Source of the DNA: Chitinophaga pinensis
Lineage (GTDB): Bacteria; Bacteroidota; Bacteroidia; Flavobacteriales_D; Crocinitomicaceae
Direction of reading: 5' to 3'
DNA: 5,226 nt
Assembly (NCBI GenBank): GCA_945870115.1
Contig: CAMBRH010000248.1
Location: forward strand, 1-5,226
Shown: piece by piece, positions 1-5,127 of the stretch
Numbering within the stretch: position 1 is the first letter of the stretch
Layout of the letters: every line of letters begins with the position of its first letter
Made by a program: the position numbers and the translations under genes
Notes under the pieces: model-generated
Database searches by the model: none
Told to the model about the DNA's origin: nothing
What the model saw: the letters and a program-made list of their open reading frames with translations, nothing else

Positions 1-445
1 TGTAACTGGAGTTGTAGCTTTAATTTTAGATGCAAATCCTTATTTAACAGCAAATCAAATCAAAGAAATAATAAAGCAAACAGCTCGAGAAGATAATTTT
101 ACATCAACAATTCCAACTGAAGGACGTGTTCGTTGGGGAGCAGGAAAAATTAATGCTTATGCAGCAATTCAATTGGCTTTACAGACAAATGGAACGCTAG
201 ATTCTGATAAAATTAAACAAGATAAATTGAAAGTATTTCCAAATCCAAGTTCAGAAAAGTTAACACTTGAATTTACAGAAAATTTGGAAGGAAAATCAAT
301 TTCGATTATTGATGTTTTAGGAAAAGAAATCCAAGTTGTATGCACAAATAATCAAATTGATGTTTCAAAATTAATTGCTGGAGTTTATACTTTAAGATTT
401 GAATCTAAAGGTAAAATAGTTCAAGTTAAATTTATAAAGAATTGA
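1..445 (+). CDS. Subtilisin-like (S8) serine protease with T9SS type A sorting domain, 3' end only
   Basis: Only the last 147 codons are present, read from base 2 to the TGA at 443-445. Residues 1-57 of the fragment match the C-terminal part of an S8 peptidase domain. They open with VTGVVALIL, the helix that normally follows the catalytic GTSMA-P motif, so the nucleophilic serine should lie a few codons left of the window. Next come the LTANQIKEIIKQTA helix and the closing WGAGKINAYAAI segment typical of subtilases. After a polar linker (about 58-75), residues 76-147 form a T9SS type A sorting domain: KVFPNPSS, then SIIDVLGKE, then LIAGVYTLRFES, ending KFIKN. Such domains direct export across the outer membrane and are cleaved off during sorting. 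I infer a secreted or surface-anchored protease; its substrate is unknown. The signal peptide and other catalytic residues are outside the window. Confidence 0.92.
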   Translation, partial: VTGVVALILDANPYLTANQIKEIIKQTAREDNFTSTIPTEGRVRWGAGKINAYAAIQLALQTNGTLDSDKIKQDKLKVFPNPSSEKLTLEFTENLEGKSISIIDVLGKEIQVVCTNNQIDVSKLIAGVYTLRFESKGKIVQVKFIKN

Positions 446-452
446 TTTAGAG

Positions 453-944
453 ATGATTGATAAAATTGTTGAATCACAACTGAAAATTATTCAAGAGATG
501 GCGGAAAAAACTTGGCCGATTGCTTTTGGTGAGATTTTGAGCAAAGAACAATTAGAGTACATGATGAAAATGATGTATTCTTTGGATGTTTTAGAAAAGC
601 AATTGAATTCAGGACATGAATTTTATTTATATTTTGAAAATGAAATTCCACTTGGATTTATGGGAATTGAATTGAATTACAAAGGATTGAATCAATTGAA
701 AATTCATAAACTGTACATTCTTCCAAATCAACAAGGAAAGGGAATTGGAGAAAAATTTATTCGTTTTGCTTCTGAGAAATGTTCAGATTTGAAGATTGAA
801 ATCCTTACTTTAAACGTAAATCGATTTAATAAAGCGGTAACATTTTACGAAAAACTTGGATTCAAGAATGTGAAATCAGAAGATATTGAGATCGGAAATG
901 GGTATTTGATGGAAGATTTTGTGATGGAGAAGGAAATAAAATAA
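453..944 (+). CDS. GNAT-family N-acetyltransferase
   Basis: This 163-residue protein has the length and layout of a single-domain GNAT enzyme, which moves an acetyl group from acetyl-CoA to an amine. The beta4/alpha3 acetyl-CoA binding motif A is clear at residues 86-103: KLYILPNQQGKGIGEKFI, with Q94-G-K-G97-I-G99 fitting the Q/R-x-x-G-x-G/A signature. Motif B follows at 121-137, with NRFNKAVTFYEKLGF. No signal peptide or membrane segment is visible, so it should be cytoplasmic. The substrate cannot be inferred; the resemblance is to general amino-acid or protein acetyltransferases of the RimI type. The ATG lies 7 bases after the stop of the upstream protease, which suggests co-transcription, although the upstream product is exported. 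No clear Shine-Dalgarno sequence precedes it, as is usual in Bacteroidota. Confidence 0.93.
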   Translation: MIDKIVESQLKIIQEMAEKTWPIAFGEILSKEQLEYMMKMMYSLDVLEKQLNSGHEFYLYFENEIPLGFMGIELNYKGLNQLKIHKLYILPNQQGKGIGEKFIRFASEKCSDLKIEILTLNVNRFNKAVTFYEKLGFKNVKSEDIEIGNGYLMEDFVMEKEIK

Positions 945-1017
945 CTTATTGAACTATCGATATGTTTCCAGAAACAAACTAAAGTCATACATTTATCTGA
1001 ATTATAAGCTATCAATT

Positions 1018-1046
1018 CTTACTTTTGGCATTGCCCCAAAAGTAAG
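1018..1046. repeat. 11-bp perfect inverted repeat
   Basis: CTTACTTTTGG (1018-1028) is the exact reverse complement of CCAAAAGTAAG (1036-1046), with a 7-base loop CATTGCC. It lies 74 bases after the GNAT stop codon. No T-tract follows on either strand, so it is not a standard intrinsic terminator, though it could protect a 3' end or slow polymerase. It marks the left part of the structured element. Confidence 0.8.
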
Positions 1047-1116
1047 CAAAAGGTAGCTTCGCTGAAATCGCCTTTGGCTAAGTTCTAGTCCTCTTCGTTA
1101 TTCAAAACTTTCATTC

Positions 1117-1198
1117 ATTGCAAATCGATAATTTTCATTGAGCTTTCAGCTAATTGACTTCGTCGCTGCTCCGCGGTCAATTATTTACGATTTCCAAT
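1117..1198. repeat. Nested imperfect palindrome
   Basis: The outer arms are ATTGCAAATCG (1117-1127) and CGATTTCCAAT (1188-1198), pairing at 10 of 11 positions. The inner arms are TAATTGAC (1151-1158) and GTCAATTA (1176-1183), pairing perfectly over 8 bp. The inner stem can extend by a T-G pair and, after one mismatch, CG/CG, leaving a loop at 1163-1171. This two-tier arrangement could fold as a cruciform in DNA or a branched hairpin in RNA. Confidence 0.7.
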
Positions 1199-1330
1199 TT
1201 CATTTTTTCATAACAAAAAGGGACAAAAAATCGTTCCAAGATTAATCCTTTATGAGAAAGTAAGTAAACTACTTTTTAAACTTATTGATTTGGGATAAAA
1301 ATGGGTAATTTAAGTAAGTTAAATTTCTAA

Positions 1331-2605
1331 TTACAACCTTACTATCGTTCCTGTATATTCAGATTTTTCTTTTGGTTCAGGATTTTTCAAAACCACTTTC
1401 CAAATAAATGATTTGTTAACACCAACTAATTCGCCTGAATTCATGTCAATTCCATCCCATGCATTTTCTGCAGAATTGGATTTAAAAACAATGCGATTTG
1501 TTTGTGGATCTAAAATAATCATTTCAAATTGAACATTTCTTTTTGTTAAAGCGAATGGAATAAAACGATTTTTTCTTGCATCATTATCAGTTGGAATAAA
1601 TGCTGTTGGAGCCATCAAATTGTATTCTTCATCAATGGAAATTGTTTCCGTTTTTGTTGATTTACATAAATTTTCATCTACAAAATTTAAACTTACTTCG
1701 TATTTCCCTTTGTTTAAAACCCTCAATTTTGTGTTTTCACTTTGTTCAGAAATTAAACCTTTAGTTGTTTTCCATGTTGAATTTGAAGTGAAATCTTTTG
1801 CATTTAAATTAATGTAAGGTAAACCTTTTTCGTAAATTATTTCATTTTCAAAAGCAAAATCGATTGTTTTTGAATTAATGATTTCAAAAGCATCAACAAA
1901 AATATAATCAACTTTTGAACCATCTAATTTTGGATGTCTGAAAGTATATTTTCCAGCTTTTTTTAATTTGAAAGTTTTACTTTGATTTGGCAAAATTGAA
2001 ACTTCCATATTGTCTGTATCATCAAAAATATCTAATGAAGATGAACTATTATCATTTTTTAAAGTAATTTCTTCGTTTTTACAATAAAATTTTCTGACAA
2101 TTGGTAAAACAAACTTCTCTTGATTATCTCTATCTGTCTGCTTAGTTTCTAATTGTATTTTATCTCGGGTATCATTTGTATAAATCGGCAGTACTGGGAG
2201 CAAAGGATTTTTTAAGTCTGTAGAAAATTGCTCTTGATTCTTTAAATCTTCACTTTGATTTAATTTTACCTTTTCTTCGCTAATATTTTGACTTGAAATT
2301 GAATTATCTCTTGATTTTTTAGAAATTAATTGATTTTCATTCTCCTTTTTAATTGGTGAAATTTTACCAACCTTAGCTGATGAGATTTGTTCTTTCTTTG
2401 ATTCAGTATTATTTGTAGAAACATAAATTCCAGCAACTAGAGCAACTACTGCTGCACCAGAAAAAATAAGATTTTTTGGAGAAAAGATTGAAACTTTTTT
2501 CACAGGCATAATGACATCTAATTTTTGGGACATTTTCTCCCAAGCAGCTGCATTAAATTGCTCTTCCCCAGTTTTTAAAATATGTTTTAATTCTTCAGAA
2601 TTCAT
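1331..2605 (-). CDS. Single-pass membrane protein with CHU_C-like C-terminal domain; putative anti-sigma factor
   Basis: This 424-residue protein has a short cytoplasmic-type N-terminus (1-44) with the segment FNAAAWEKMSQKLD. That resembles the start of Bacteroidota anti-sigma proteins encoded beside ECF sigma factors. One transmembrane helix follows at about 45-63 (NLIFSGAAVVALVAGIYVS), then a charged, low-complexity linker to about 163. Two possible Ig/PKD-like beta modules follow (about 164-240 and 241-328), each with one cysteine (C175, C314). Residues 331-424 resemble the CHU_C 'gliding motility-associated' domain: APTAFIPTDND opening, FEMIILDPQTNRIVFKS core, WDG at 383-385, and a terminal GTIVRL strand. 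The gene starts 12 bases after the sigma factor stop, so the two are very probably co-transcribed. I infer that the N-terminus holds the sigma factor at the inner membrane while the C-terminal part faces the periplasm. No zinc-binding anti-sigma motif is visible. An envelope-structural role is the alternative. Confidence 0.85.
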   Translation of the reverse strand: MNSEELKHILKTGEEQFNAAAWEKMSQKLDVIMPVKKVSIFSPKNLIFSGAAVVALVAGIYVSTNNTESKKEQISSAKVGKISPIKKENENQLISKKSRDNSISSQNISEEKVKLNQSEDLKNQEQFSTDLKNPLLPVLPIYTNDTRDKIQLETKQTDRDNQEKFVLPIVRKFYCKNEEITLKNDNSSSSLDIFDDTDNMEVSILPNQSKTFKLKKAGKYTFRHPKLDGSKVDYIFVDAFEIINSKTIDFAFENEIIYEKGLPYINLNAKDFTSNSTWKTTKGLISEQSENTKLRVLNKGKYEVSLNFVDENLCKSTKTETISIDEEYNLMAPTAFIPTDNDARKNRFIPFALTKRNVQFEMIILDPQTNRIVFKSNSAENAWDGIDMNSGELVGVNKSFIWKVVLKNPEPKEKSEYTGTIVRL

Positions 2606-2617
2606 TTTACTTTTTAA

Positions 2618-3181
2618 TTAATCTACTTCTTTTCCAATTTTACTTTCAACAATTTGCTTCAATCGTATTTTCGCTTTCGCTAGATTCGATTTTGATGTTC
2701 CTTCAGAAATGCCTAATTTCTCAGCAATTTCTTTGTGCGAATAATCTTCAACAAAATACAAGTTGAAAACCGTTCTATAAGCTGGAGATAATTCTTGAAT
2801 GCTTTCAAGTGCCATTTCCCGCTGCATTTCATATTCTATTTCAAAGTTTTCTTCTTCATCATTAAATGTATCGTTGTGATTGTCATTTAATTCTGTAAAA
2901 GCGTGCTTTTTATTTTTCCTTAAATAATCGATGCTTGTATTGACCATTACACGTTTTATCCAAGCATCAAAAGAGCCAAGTAAATCAAACGAAGTTATTT
3001 TTTCAAACACTTTTATGAAACCTTCCTGTACAATTTCTTGCGCAGTATCTCTGTCATTGGTATATCTCAAACAGACATAAAGCATTTTTCCATAAAAAAG
3101 TTTAAACAATTTCTCTTGAGCCTTGCGATCATTTTTCGCACATGCTTGTAAAATTGCTTTGATTTCGTCTTTGCTACTCAC
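2618..3181 (-). CDS. ECF-type RNA polymerase sigma factor
   Basis: This 187-residue protein has the two-domain plan of extracytoplasmic-function sigma-70 factors, which direct RNA polymerase to a small set of promoters in response to envelope or other signals. Region 2 covers about residues 24-92: LFKLFYGKMLYVCLRYTNDR, then AQEIVQEGFIKVFEKI and AWIKRVMVNTSIDYLRKNK. An acidic linker (about 98-118) separates it from region 4 (about 123-176), whose helix-turn-helix reads YSHKEIAEKLGISEGTSKSN. The start codon is GTG (3181-3179). The frame upstream reaches a TAA four codons earlier with no other start, and the next methionine (residue 33) would remove the front of region 2, so GTG is well supported. 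The downstream membrane protein is the likely partner. The regulon and signal cannot be read from the window; autoregulation is common for this class but not shown here. Confidence 0.95.
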   Translation of the reverse strand: MSSKDEIKAILQACAKNDRKAQEKLFKLFYGKMLYVCLRYTNDRDTAQEIVQEGFIKVFEKITSFDLLGSFDAWIKRVMVNTSIDYLRKNKKHAFTELNDNHNDTFNDEEENFEIEYEMQREMALESIQELSPAYRTVFNLYFVEDYSHKEIAEKLGISEGTSKSNLAKAKIRLKQIVESKIGKEVD

Positions 3182-3276
3182 TTTTCTGATTTATAAACGC
3201 TGATTTTTATTCTTGGTTGCCTTTTGAAATGCTAAATTTAGGAAAATTTTAAATAAAAAGAAATTATTGACCTTTT

Positions 3277-3365
3277 TTCACCACTGAGACAATGAAAATA
3301 CATAAGATTGTGCTTGAATTATTTTCTCGGGATAAAAGTAATTGTTAGGAAAATCTTGGATGAAT
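3277..3365 (+). repeat. 89-bp direct repeat, copy 1
   Basis: This copy begins TTCACCACTGAGA and ends TGAAT directly before copy 2. By hand alignment without gaps it matches copy 2 at about 70 of 89 positions (roughly 79%). Shared blocks are the TTCACCACTGAGA start, GATTGTG, TAAAAGTA, TTGTT and the TGAAT end. Its second ACTGAGA unit has decayed to AATGAAA. Confidence 0.85.
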
Positions 3366-3454
3366 TTCACCACTGAGAAACTGAGAATACTTAGGATTGT
3401 GATTAAATTAATTTGCGTGGGTAAAAGTAGTTGTTGGGAAACCTTTGGTTGAAT
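3366..3454 (+). repeat. 89-bp direct repeat, copy 2
   Basis: This is the central copy, in exact 89-base register with both neighbours. Its core CACTGAGAAACTGAGAA (3371-3387) is the precise reverse complement of 3580-3596 downstream. It also carries GATTGTG and TAAAAGTA at the same offsets as copy 1. Confidence 0.85.
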
Positions 3455-3543
3455 TTCACCACTGAGACACTGAGAATAATTAAGATTGTGATTTAATTTT
3501 TTTTTGGTGATAAAAGATTTTTTTTGAATCACTTGAAATTATT
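3455..3543 (+). repeat. 89-bp direct repeat, copy 3, partly diverged
   Basis: The first 62 or so bases align well with copies 1 and 2: TTCACCACTGAGA, GATTGTGATT and GATAAAAG at the expected offsets. The last third has drifted into T-rich sequence, so the right boundary is set only by the 89-base period. It contains a perfect tandem doublet of CACTGAGA (3460-3475). Confidence 0.7.
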
Positions 3544-3575
3544 AGCATTGAAAGACAAAGAATTTAAAAGTCCAA

Positions 3576-3600
3576 TATTTTCTCAGTTTCTCAGTGTTAA
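3576..3600 (-). repeat. Inverted copy of the repeat core
   Basis: TTCTCAGTTTCTCAGTG (3580-3596) is the exact reverse complement of 3371-3387 in copy 2, a 17-base match; similarity extends a few bases on each side. It makes the repeat cluster inverted-repeat bounded and lets the region fold into a long stem with any of the three direct copies. Confidence 0.8.
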
Positions 3601-3652
3601 AAAAGAAAAACTAGTCTTAAAACTGCTTATTTTATTCGAGCATTTTATTTTT

Positions 3653-3695
3653 TTTGCACTTTTTTCTTTTTATTCGGTAAAATGATGTAAATTTA
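3653..3695 (+). promoter_or_regulatory. Weak candidate promoter for malate dehydrogenase
   Basis: TAAATTTA at 3688-3695 fits the Bacteroidota -7 element TAnnTTTG at all but its last base. It sits 26 bases before the ATG, which would leave a very short AT-rich leader. The only nearby TTTG (3653-3656) is about 31 bases upstream, longer than the usual spacing of about 19-23, so the -33 match is doubtful. Confidence 0.25.
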
Positions 3696-3721
3696 TACCC
3701 AAAATTGAAATAAAAACAAAC

Positions 3722-4660
3722 ATGAAAGTAACTGTTGTAGGTGCTGGAAACGTTGGTGCTACATGTGCTGATGTATTAGCGTCAAGAGAAATTGCAAACG
3801 AAATCGTATTGCTAGACATTAAAGAAGGATTTGCTGAAGGAAAAGCCTTAGATATTTGGCAAACTGCTCCAATCAATTTGTATGATTCAAAAACAATTGG
3901 TTCAACAAATGATTATTCTAAAACTGCTAATTCTGATGTAGTTGTAATTACTTCAGGTTTACCAAGAAAACCAGGAATGTCTCGTGACGATTTAATCGCT
4001 ACGAATGCAGGAATCGTTAAAACTGTTACTGAAAACATCATCAAACATTCTCCAGATGCAATTTTAATTATTGTTTCAAATCCTTTAGATGTAATGACTT
4101 ATTGTGCTTATTTAAACGCAAAAGTTGATTCTAAAAAAGTATTTGGGATGGCTGGAATTTTAGATACTGCTCGTTACCGTGCTTTCATCGCTTCTGAATT
4201 AAATGTTTCTCCAAAAGATATTCAAGCAATTTTAATGGGTGGACATGGAGATACAATGGTTCCATTACCAAGATATACAACTGTTTCTGGAATTCCTGTT
4301 ACAGAATTAATCGCTGAAGATAAATTAAACGAAATCATCGAACGTGCTAAGTTTGGTGGAGGTGAAATGGTAAAATTACTTGGAACTTCTGCTTGGTATG
4401 CTCCAGGAGCTGCTGCTGCACAAATGGTTGAAGCAATCGTAAGAGATCAAAAACGTATTTTCCCTGTTTGCGCTTGGTTAAATGGTGAATACGGAATGAA
4501 AGATATTTATTTAGGTGTTCCAGTTGTTTTAGGTAAAAATGGTATCGAAAAAATCATTGAATTACAATTAAACGACGAAGAAAAAGCATTGTTACAAGAA
4601 TCTGCTGACGCTGTGAAAAGTGTTATGGAGGTGTTAGACAATATGACTGCAAACGCATAA
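3722..4660 (+). CDS. mdh: NAD-dependent malate dehydrogenase
   Basis: This 312-residue protein is a full-length member of the LDH-like malate dehydrogenase family, which interconverts malate and oxaloacetate with NAD in the tricarboxylic acid cycle in the cytoplasm. The Rossmann fold is marked by G7-A-G9-N-V-G12, with D32 placed to bind the NAD ribose and so favour NAD over NADP. The mobile active-site loop GLPRKPGMSRDDL (79-91) supplies R82 and R88. The first of these is an arginine at the position that selects malate/oxaloacetate over lactate/pyruvate. N120 (VSNPLD), D148 and R151 (LDTAR) and the catalytic H175 (GGHGD) complete the site; all key residues are present. The ATG gives a natural N-terminus, MKVTVVGAGNVG. 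The gene appears monocistronic: it has its own upstream region and a terminator downstream. Confidence 0.98.
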   Translation: MKVTVVGAGNVGATCADVLASREIANEIVLLDIKEGFAEGKALDIWQTAPINLYDSKTIGSTNDYSKTANSDVVVITSGLPRKPGMSRDDLIATNAGIVKTVTENIIKHSPDAILIIVSNPLDVMTYCAYLNAKVDSKKVFGMAGILDTARYRAFIASELNVSPKDIQAILMGGHGDTMVPLPRYTTVSGIPVTELIAEDKLNEIIERAKFGGGEMVKLLGTSAWYAPGAAAAQMVEAIVRDQKRIFPVCAWLNGEYGMKDIYLGVPVVLGKNGIEKIIELQLNDEEKALLQESADAVKSVMEVLDNMTANA

Positions 4661-4683
4661 ATTTTAATTTTGAATTAAAATTT
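4659..4683 (+). repeat. AT-only perfect hairpin overlapping the mdh stop codon
   Basis: AAATTTTAATT (4659-4669) pairs perfectly with AATTAAAATTT (4673-4683) around a 3-base loop, TTG. The first two bases belong to the TAA stop codon of malate dehydrogenase. The stem has no G-C pairs and no following T-tract, so it is more likely a 3'-end stabilising or processing structure than a terminator. Confidence 0.65.
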
Positions 4684-4702
4684 CAACTAGTGTCGTTGAT
4701 TC

Positions 4703-4753
4703 AAAAATAGATTTAAAACATTTACTAATGTAAACTTATTTAAATCGATTTTT
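4703..4753. repeat. 15-bp inverted repeat with nested hairpin
   Basis: Bases 4703-4717 pair with 4739-4753 at 14 of 15 positions; the perfect inner part is GATTTAAA/TTTAAATC. Inside, ACATT (4718-4722) pairs with AATGT (4727-4731) around a TACT loop, leaving a 7-base bulge. The outer arms end in an A-run on the left and a T-run on the right, so it could act as a weak terminator on either strand. Confidence 0.6.
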
Positions 4754-4758
4754 AAACC

Positions 4759-4808
4759 GCCTAACTTGTTAAAAATTTTATTTTCAAAATTGAAATATAA
4801 AGTTAGAT
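4759..4808. repeat. Inverted repeat with attC-like core sequences
   Basis: CTAACTT (4761-4767) pairs with AAGTTAG (4800-4806), and inside it AATTTT (4774-4779) pairs with AAAATT (4786-4791). The outer boxes GCCTAAC (4759-4765) and GTTAGAT (4802-4808) fit the integron attC core consensus RYYYAAC/GTTRRRY. The consensus is degenerate and the inner stem is AT-only, so this may be chance. Confidence 0.35.
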
Positions 4809-4810
4809 TT

Positions 4811-4840
4811 AAACCGTTGCTGAAAAGTAACGGTTTTTTT
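4811..4840 (+). terminator. Rho-independent terminator downstream of mdh
   Basis: AAACCGTT (4811-4818) pairs perfectly with AACGGTTT (4829-4836). A further G-T and C-G pair closes a TGAAAA loop, and a run of seven T residues ends at 4840. The G-U pair and the T-tract both favour the plus strand. It lies about 150 bases after the malate dehydrogenase stop and most likely ends that transcript. Confidence 0.85.
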
Positions 4841-4878
4841 ATTGGGGAAAGTTTATATTTCACTTAGCTACACTAAAT

Positions 4879-4920
4879 CTTGCGTCTATTTCCCTATTTG
4901 GATGGCTAGACGCAAGTTTT
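4879..4920 (+). terminator. Second terminator-like hairpin
   Basis: CTTGCGTCTA (4879-4888) is the exact reverse complement of TAGACGCAAG (4907-4916), with an 18-base loop and TTTT after the stem. The long loop and short T-tract make it less typical than the preceding terminator. It may be a back-up terminator, or a conserved structural RNA or DNA site. Confidence 0.5.
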
Positions 4921-4930
4921 AAATTTATTT

Positions 4931-4962
4931 TTAGTGTTTACAAGGAATTTATTCTATATTTG
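4931..4962 (+). promoter_or_regulatory. Candidate Bacteroidota-type promoter for the right-edge gene
   Basis: TATATTTG (4955-4962) is a perfect match to the -7 consensus TAnnTTTG used by the Bacteroidota primary sigma factor. TTAG at 4931-4934, 20 bases upstream, differs from the -33 TTTG by one base. A start near 4969 would give a leader of about 160 bases that includes the hairpin at 5062-5092. Confidence 0.4.
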
Positions 4963-5061
4963 GTGTACTTTAAATTGAAAGTTTAAATTCAATTAATTAA
5001 AATAAATGTTTAAAATTGAATATATAGCTGATTTAGAGAAAATTAAATTTTAAGAAAATGT

Positions 5062-5092
5062 GGTTGCGTATAGCGACACGTTATGTGTAACC
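5062..5092 (+). other. 14-pair hairpin with a 3-nt loop in the leader of the right-edge gene
   Basis: Bases 5062-5075 pair with 5079-5092 without interruption around the loop ACA. Ten pairs are Watson-Crick and four are G-U (at 5066, 5068, 5069 and 5073). The G-U pairs would be A-C mismatches on the other strand, so the fold is specific to the plus strand. It ends 35 bases before the ATG of the next gene. No T-tract follows, so it is not a terminator. It may be a leader RNA structure or a recombination or insertion site such as a cassette boundary. Confidence 0.6.
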
Positions 5093-5127
5093 CTCTGACC
5101 GAATTACTAAGTTAAAATTAACATAAA

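Larger units (their letters stand above)
1016..1240. repeat. Candidate dispersed REP-like element with several stem-loops
   Basis: Four inverted-repeat structures follow one another. CTTACTTTTGG pairs with CCAAAAGTAAG (1018-1046). AAAGG/CCTTT (1049-1075) encloses AGC/GCT. A nested palindrome spans 1117-1198. GGGAC/GTTCC (1220-1237) has one G-T pair. The stretch contains locally GC-richer blocks (around 1056-1080 and 1158-1177) that stand out from the AT-rich surroundings. From memory, similar sequence with the ACTTTTGG...CCAAAAGT start and a TTGAC...GTCAA stem recurs between genes in flavobacterial genomes, often at gene ends; I could not check this. The boundaries are approximate. It could alternatively be a remnant of a non-autonomous mobile element. 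Confidence 0.55.
945..1330. other. Convergent intergenic region holding a multi-hairpin element
   Basis: This 386-base gap lies between two convergent genes. Neither strand has an ORF that I would call. Most of it (about 1016-1240) is a structured element described separately. The remainder (1241-1330) is AT-rich and includes a weak hairpin at 1255-1277. I see no convincing rho-independent terminator for either flanking gene, so the structured element may serve to insulate the two transcripts; this is inference. Confidence 0.7.
3182..3721. other. Divergent intergenic region with an 89-bp triplicate repeat
   Basis: This 540-base region separates the divergent sigma factor operon and malate dehydrogenase gene, so it must contain both promoters. 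About half (3277-3543) is three direct copies of an 89-bp unit, and an inverted core copy lies at about 3576-3600. I see no protein-coding signal. An open stretch on the minus strand here (3278-3532) is a by-product of the repeats. The last 120 bases before the malate dehydrogenase gene are rich in T and A runs. Confidence 0.8.
4661..5127. other. Intergenic region with serial inverted repeats and a promoter-like sequence
   Basis: This 467-base stretch carries no gene that I can support. The left half (4659-4916) is five consecutive inverted repeats, including one clear terminator. The right half has a promoter-like element (4931-4962), AT-rich sequence with only a weak inverted repeat (AATTGAA/TTCAATT, 4973-4994), and a strong hairpin at 5062-5092 ahead of the last gene. 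Confidence 0.75.

Noticed and set aside
173..445. Separate small gene starting at the TTG near 173
   Set aside because: The frame is open from base 2 and the upstream codons encode a subtilase C-terminus that runs continuously into this segment, so it is the end of one larger gene.
1255..1277. Hairpin AGAAAGTA/TACTTTTT as a terminator for the GNAT gene
   Set aside because: The stem is short and AT-rich with one G-T pair, the T residues are within the stem rather than after it, and it is over 300 bases from the stop codon.
1620..1817. Open frame of 65 codons on the plus strand
   Set aside because: It lies wholly inside the membrane-protein gene on the other strand, has no recognisable domain, and is explained as antisense read-through of that coding sequence.
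3233..3240. TAAATTTA as a -7 element for the sigma factor operon (minus strand)
   Set aside because: It matches TAnnTTTG except for the last base, but no TTTG lies at the proper distance, and such AT-rich octamers are frequent in this DNA.
3278..3532. Open frame of 84 codons on the minus strand
   Set aside because: It is made of the 89-bp repeats. The period is not a multiple of three, so the copies are translated in different frames, and the product shows no protein-like repeat or domain.
3277..3600. Possible CRISPR array
   Set aside because: The repeats are 89 bp, directly abutting and diverged, with no unique spacers of constant length between short identical repeats, and no cas genes are near.
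3670..3876. Open frame of 68 codons on the minus strand
   Set aside because: Most of it is antisense to the start of malate dehydrogenase, whose motifs are unambiguous.
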